Origin: Limnobaculum zhutongyuii
GTDB lineage: Bacteria; Pseudomonadota; Gammaproteobacteria; Enterobacterales; Enterobacteriaceae
NCBI RefSeq assembly: GCF_004295645.1
Contig: NZ_CP034752.1
Coordinates: forward strand, 2,914,001 to 2,978,000
Length of the DNA: 64,000 bases
Direction of reading: 5' to 3'
The notes below the pieces were generated by a model. That model worked only from the letters and a program-made list of their open reading frames with translations, made no database searches and was not told where the DNA came from. The translations under genes and the position numbers were made by a program. This document shows positions 60,107-64,000 of this stretch, in pieces (positions within the stretch are counted from its first letter, which is position 1; every line of letters begins with the position of its first letter).

Positions 60107-61327
60107 CTAACGTCCATCAACCACCGACCATTTACCTTCGAACAGCTGATACATAACGCCATTAACCCCCTGTGCATAAAAAGCATATTTACCCAGACAC
60201 CAGCTTACCGCTGTCACCGGGCCTGCCAGTTTGCATTCAGGCGGATGACCGAGATCGTTCCAGTTTTTATCCCATGCATAATGGTAGTTTCTGGCATATA
60301 GCTTGCCGTCTTCAGCCACACCAGCAATGGTATAAGCTCGATCCAGCCAGGATGTTGAAGTTAATGTTTTAAGCGGAGCAACAGGTGAACCTATATCTTT
60401 CCATTCAGACCAAAACAGACCTTTCCACTTCATCCAGACGTTTCCGTCATCGCCAAGGGCATAGATGCCATAACGCAATGGAGTCCAGCAGACTGAAGTT
60501 AACGGGCCTTTTAAGCGACAGCTGGTCGGGCGCCCCATGTTCTCCCAATCTTTCCAGGTGGTGATATTGAACGTTTTTCCATACAGATTTCCGTTGTCTC
60601 CCACGCCATGAATAGCGTATTGCGACAAACACCATGAAACTGCGGATAAATGACGTAAATTAACACCCGTTGGTTGGGTATAAATCGCCCAGTTGCTCCA
60701 ATAGCTGGTCAGCCAGCACTTTTCATAAATCTGATTATCATTACCAAGCGCATAAATAGCATATCGCCCGGCAGCCCATGAAACGGCGACGATAGGCCCT
60801 TTTAAACCGCATGCTGGCTGTTCGAACGCTTCCTGATCTTTCCAGTCAGCGATCACAAATGACTTCTGGTTTAGTTTTCCTTTTTTCAATCCGTACAAAG
60901 CATACTGAGAAAGTATCCAGGAAATACTGGTGAGCTCGGTACTATCACTAAAAGCATTCACTTCACCATAAGGAATGCCATCACAATCAATAATTAAATC
61001 CATTGCACCATGACCGGAATATCCCGCTAATGGCGGCGTATCTGCACTAAAAAGCCCCTGATGATTGCAGCGAACCTGATTTTCATGTTCATACAAAGCA
61101 TAGGTCGATTTTCCAACCCTAAGCTCAATGTGTAATTGTTTAAAAGTCGAGGCTGATGCCACATAAGGCACAGGAAGACTGGCTGCATCAAAGATATCGC
61201 TATAACAAATAGATTGTCCTGCAGCCAATATCGCATCATAACTTAATGAATTACCCTCATTAAGCACCATAATCTGAACGGTTTCTGGCGATTGGTTTTG
61301 AATACTGTGAATAAAAGTATGGTTCAT
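60107..61327 (-). CDS. Tectonin/PLL-like propeller lectin
   Basis: Starting at 61327 gives 406 aa. About 130 N-terminal residues (IHSIQNQSPETVQIMVLNEG) are followed by five or six blades of ~48 aa with the pattern SWxxxxYAxYGxGxDGxxYxK...W..W (SISWILSQYALYGL, VSWAAGRYAIYALG, VSWCLSQYAIHGVG, VCWTPLRYGIYALG, TSWLDRAYTIAGVA, VSWCLGKYAFYAQG). Such propellers bind sugars such as fucose or O-methylated glycans. It starts 13 nt after the PLD-like gene, so the two are co-transcribed. No signal peptide. Confidence 0.8.
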   Translation of the reverse strand: MNHTFIHSIQNQSPETVQIMVLNEGNSLSYDAILAAGQSICYSDIFDAASLPVPYVASASTFKQLHIELRVGKSTYALYEHENQVRCNHQGLFSADTPPLAGYSGHGAMDLIIDCDGIPYGEVNAFSDSTELTSISWILSQYALYGLKKGKLNQKSFVIADWKDQEAFEQPACGLKGPIVAVSWAAGRYAIYALGNDNQIYEKCWLTSYWSNWAIYTQPTGVNLRHLSAVSWCLSQYAIHGVGDNGNLYGKTFNITTWKDWENMGRPTSCRLKGPLTSVCWTPLRYGIYALGDDGNVWMKWKGLFWSEWKDIGSPVAPLKTLTSTSWLDRAYTIAGVAEDGKLYARNYHYAWDKNWNDLGHPPECKLAGPVTAVSWCLGKYAFYAQGVNGVMYQLFEGKWSVVDGR

Positions 61328-61340
61328 ATCTGTTTCCCTG

Positions 61341-62801
61341 TTATTTATTGGCAAAAAGTGAGGCCCAATCCTTAAACAGGAACTGAGATGAGTAGTGCCA
61401 GGCTTTATTCCAGTATTCTTCTACTAAAACAGCGGTCTCTTCATGACCTGAAACCATGAAGCCAAACTCCTGTAATCCCTGAGGGTTCATCACAACGCCA
61501 TAGGCATTATCCGAGCCGATGTAAAAAGCCTCATCGTCATAAATACAAACTTTGGCATGATTACCAGGCTCAACCACTTTCTTATCTTTCCGCCATTTCC
61601 AACTTTCTGCTTTAGGGTCGCCTGGTTGCTTGTCATAAATACGTATTGGTGCAACATGCAGATGTGCTGATAATAATTCGATCAGCGCCGAACCCTTTTT
61701 ACCGCTCACTTTAGACACCACTTCGCCAATGTAGCGTGCGGCCTCTTTTACACCTCCAACACCGGCATAGGTTCCTCCTACAACACCGCTGGTTCCGTTT
61801 GAATCTGCAACAATAAGATAGAGATCGCGCCCTTGTGAAATATGCGTCGCCAAAGCACGAATAAATTCATTATCAAAACCAAAGGAGATGCCTTCTGCCT
61901 AGCCAATATCCATCACCCCAATCATTTGTTGAGACAGACGAATATGTGATTTGGCATGTTGAATCGCGGCAATACGTGCTGTTTGACTGGCATTCGCAGA
62001 AGGGCTGGCATCAACTAAACCATCTCCCATTCTGCCTAAGGCTAGCACTCTGGTATCGCCGGTTGGTTCAGCCAGGTTATGTTTAATCACCGGTAAGGCA
62101 TTTTTATAAATATTTCCTCTATATATCAGCCTGCTCCAATACCATTTGGTAATATCACAACCGCGCGAATAGCTCGCCAGCACAGACCAGATTTTATTCA
62201 GAAAATTTTGTGCCGTGGTAATAGCTGGCCCTGACAATTGCATGCTGACATCATGAACCGGGCCAAAACCGGTATAATCAGAAGACCAAAGGTTATGCCC
62301 TCCACAAATAGCCCGTTTGCCATCCACAATAATTAACTTGGAATGATTCCATGACAAAGCAGAGCTTTGCATCGCTCCTGCGTAAATAGGAACATCCAGT
62401 GAAACGCTTAGCTCTCGCAAAAAAGAGACCATTTTTGATGTTGGCTCCCCCGTGGTAAGCAGTGGAAAATAAACGCCTTCCAATACGCGAACAACAGGTC
62501 GATGGCCTTTGGCAATTGCGGCTTCAATTCCTGCCTTAATTGCCTCTAAAAATAATCCATAAGGCAATGGGGTTAAGGTAGAAATATCAATGGTGTGCTC
62601 TGCTGATGCCAAAAGCTCAGTAATTGCCTGAACCAAATTTTGTGCTGTGGGTTCATAATCATTAACCGCCGGGTTATGCCCCCAAAGTCTGGGGGTATCC
62701 AGTAATTTTTCCCAACGGTTATTGTCTGACAGACCATAGCTGACGCCGTAATTTGGATCGCTATAACCACCTAATAAATCAAATACTTTATCTACTATCA
62801 C
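61341..62801 (-). pseudogene. Phospholipase D-like protein with in-frame TAG
   Basis: A single frame from ATG 62801 (after GGGAG) to 61341 would encode 486 residues with two PLD HKD-type motifs: WNHSKLIIVDGKRAICGGHNLW and HAKVCIYDDEAFYIGSDNAYG. A TAG codon at 61899-61901 interrupts it after MGVMDIG-type sequence; the frame continues AEGISFGFDNEFIRA without shift. Both motifs are needed for one active site, so the truncated form should be inactive unless suppressed. No signal peptide. Likely a toxin-type PLD delivered with, or released beside, the tail particle. Confidence 0.8.
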
Positions 62802-62956
62802 TGAGTTCTCCCACTCTAAAAAGCGATATTATTTTCCCGGATAATGGGTATTATTTTGATGACGTTAGAATGTCCTTAACTCCCATTAATTGGACATTGC
62901 CTTGTTCAATAACGGTAAACAGCTCCGTGCTCTAGCCCGAATACTCAATAGAAATA

Positions 62957-62985
62957 AAAAAGCCCCGCAGAAGGCGGGGCCAGAG
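62957..62985 (-). terminator. GCCCCGCA-type hairpin 4
   Basis: GCCCCGC and GCGGGGC pair around AGAAG (62962-62982) with AAAAAA to the left, hence a T-run on the minus strand after the propeller-like gene at 63025. Confidence 0.75.
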
Positions 62986-63024
62986 TTAATGAGTTACCGA
63001 TAAATAATTAATCTACACTCGTTA

Positions 63025-64000
63025 TTACAGCTGTTTTTTCATGGTCCAAACTTCACACCCCTGAGAGGCAGAAGCAGTACCGATATACAACGTTTGATCG
63101 TCAGGGGTATACATTTTCCGTATCCCCATATTTTCTTTATTGCCAAAACCATCAACCGAAATCATCTCAAAAGTCTTACCGTCTTTACTGCTGGCAAAAT
63201 CAAAACCAAGGCTCTTTGGATATTCAAGAAAAGTACGGAACCATGCTTTGAACCAACGCGTCATATGGTAGTCATCTTCAACGATATTATTATTGATACT
63301 TTTGAAAAATCCTCGAAGAAAAGTGACAAGTTTTGAGTACTTCTCAGCAGAAGGATGCAAGATCAAATCGCTGAGAAACGTCTTATAAACCGTACCGGTA
63401 TCCCAGGTTCCCAAATACAGTTGTCCGCCGAAACTGCGCAGCTCCCAGCAATATCCATTAGCCATATTTCCAAGGCCCGAGGGATACTGGCTTAAGTTTC
63501 TGGTGCCGGTTGTTGGCTGAGTTGGCGCAATAGGCTCTTGTCCAATGATAATTTCCCACCGATCGGCGGTTGATACCCGGACTAAATCAAACCCTTTAGA
63601 TACAACCCAGCGGTTGACCGGATCGGTGCTATAAAGTGAACAGCTGATACCGACACCTATATAAAGGTGATTATCAAATACTTCTAAAGATAGCGGGCAT
63701 TCATTCAGTGCATCACCAGCCCCTTTATCAACGATACATTTCCATTTACCACTTTCGGGATCTTCGCAACGCCATAACTCAAACCCACCCACCGGCATCG
63801 TTGCCAGATATAAGCTGCCGTTAAAGCTGATCATATTAAAGATCTCACCGGTGATTCCGCTGGTGTTTACCCGAGCACAGCCCTTTTCCGGGTTTTCGCT
63901 AACATATAAAAAACTTTCCAGTTCGGTGGTGTACTGATGTAAAGCGGAGGTATATAGCTTTCCTTTATGCGCCTTAACGCTTCGCGTGCTGTATCCTGGT
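63025..64000 (-). CDS. Propeller-like protein, 5' end outside the window
   Basis: The frame is open from the right edge (PGYSTRSVKAHKGKLYTSALHQ) to the stop at 63025, at least 325 aa; the ATG at 63834 is internal. Repeated units (LYTSALHQYTTELESFLYVS, LYLATMPVGGFELWRC, LYIGVGISCSLY, LYLGTWDTGTVYK, LYIGTASASQGCEVW) suggest a beta-propeller. I do not recognise a family. It belongs to the same cargo-like block as the lectin and PLD protein. Confidence 0.7.
   Translation of the reverse strand, partial: PGYSTRSVKAHKGKLYTSALHQYTTELESFLYVSENPEKGCARVNTSGITGEIFNMISFNGSLYLATMPVGGFELWRCEDPESGKWKCIVDKGAGDALNECPLSLEVFDNHLYIGVGISCSLYSTDPVNRWVVSKGFDLVRVSTADRWEIIIGQEPIAPTQPTTGTRNLSQYPSGLGNMANGYCWELRSFGGQLYLGTWDTGTVYKTFLSDLILHPSAEKYSKLVTFLRGFFKSINNNIVEDDYHMTRWFKAWFRTFLEYPKSLGFDFASSKDGKTFEMISVDGFGNKENMGIRKMYTPDDQTLYIGTASASQGCEVWTMKKQL

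Overview
The window looks like a chromosomal segment of a gamma-proteobacterium of the order Enterobacterales. Evidence is the E. coli-like Dcm, Cfa, YhhW-type pirin, Grx2, YhjG-type AsmA protein, OmpC/F-type porin and EmrAB-type pump. A family such as Budviciaceae is possible, but I cannot prove the genus. It alternates between accessory islands and ordinary chromosomal genes.

Region 1 (1-12.97 kb) is an arsenic island with two converging arms. The plus arm encodes a thioredoxin-type ArsC, ArsD, ArsA, ArsB, a glutaredoxin-type ArsC and a small GDCCVxC-domain protein, followed by a decayed second copy of the arsC 3' end. The minus arm encodes ArsR, an ECF sigma factor with a Cys/His-rich tail, and a second ArsD/ArsA pair. 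It continues into a three-gene molybdoenzyme operon best read as respiratory arsenate reductase (ArrA-ArrB plus an NrfD-type membrane subunit). A 13-nt element is shared by the promoter regions of the detoxification operon and the arr operon.

Region 2 (13.2-29.7 kb) is a defence island broken by ordinary genes. It has a Gabija-like OLD-nuclease/UvrD-helicase pair and an ssrA 3'-end-like scar. Converging on these is a tight four-gene operon: SNF2 ATPase, EcoRII-N domain protein, MORC/MutL-like GHKL ATPase and HNH nuclease. Beyond a porin, a repeat-rich secreted protein, an ACT-domain protein and HdeD lies a Dcm-Vsr-MvaI/BcnI-type restriction-modification operon. EcoRII-N, Dcm and MvaI families all point to the same target, CCWGG, so the two parts may form one multi-component system. 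A structured RNA resembling phage C4 RNA and a 55-aa ORF close the region.

Region 3 (30-44 kb) is mostly housekeeping: AsmA family protein, a secreted protein, cfa, meso-diaminopimelate dehydrogenase, a MATE pump, a VOC protein, a frameshifted grxB, pirin and an EmrA/EmrB-type pump.

Region 4 (44.1-64 kb, almost all minus strand) is a contractile phage-tail locus. It has a Gin/Hin-type invertase and an invertible tail-fibre segment bounded by two 26-bp gix/hix-like sites. It then has a full set of baseplate, tape-measure, chaperone (with a -1 frameshift signal), tube, sheath and terminator genes. No capsid, portal or terminase gene is seen; upstream of the tail operon sit a lambda-Stf-like fibre, a tectonin/PLL-like lectin, a phospholipase D-like protein interrupted by an in-frame TAG, and a propeller-like protein that runs off the edge. 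The layout resembles an R-type tailocin with fibre switching (compare carotovoricin) more than a complete prophage. A 349-bp direct duplication of the emrB 3' end lies inside the invertible segment.
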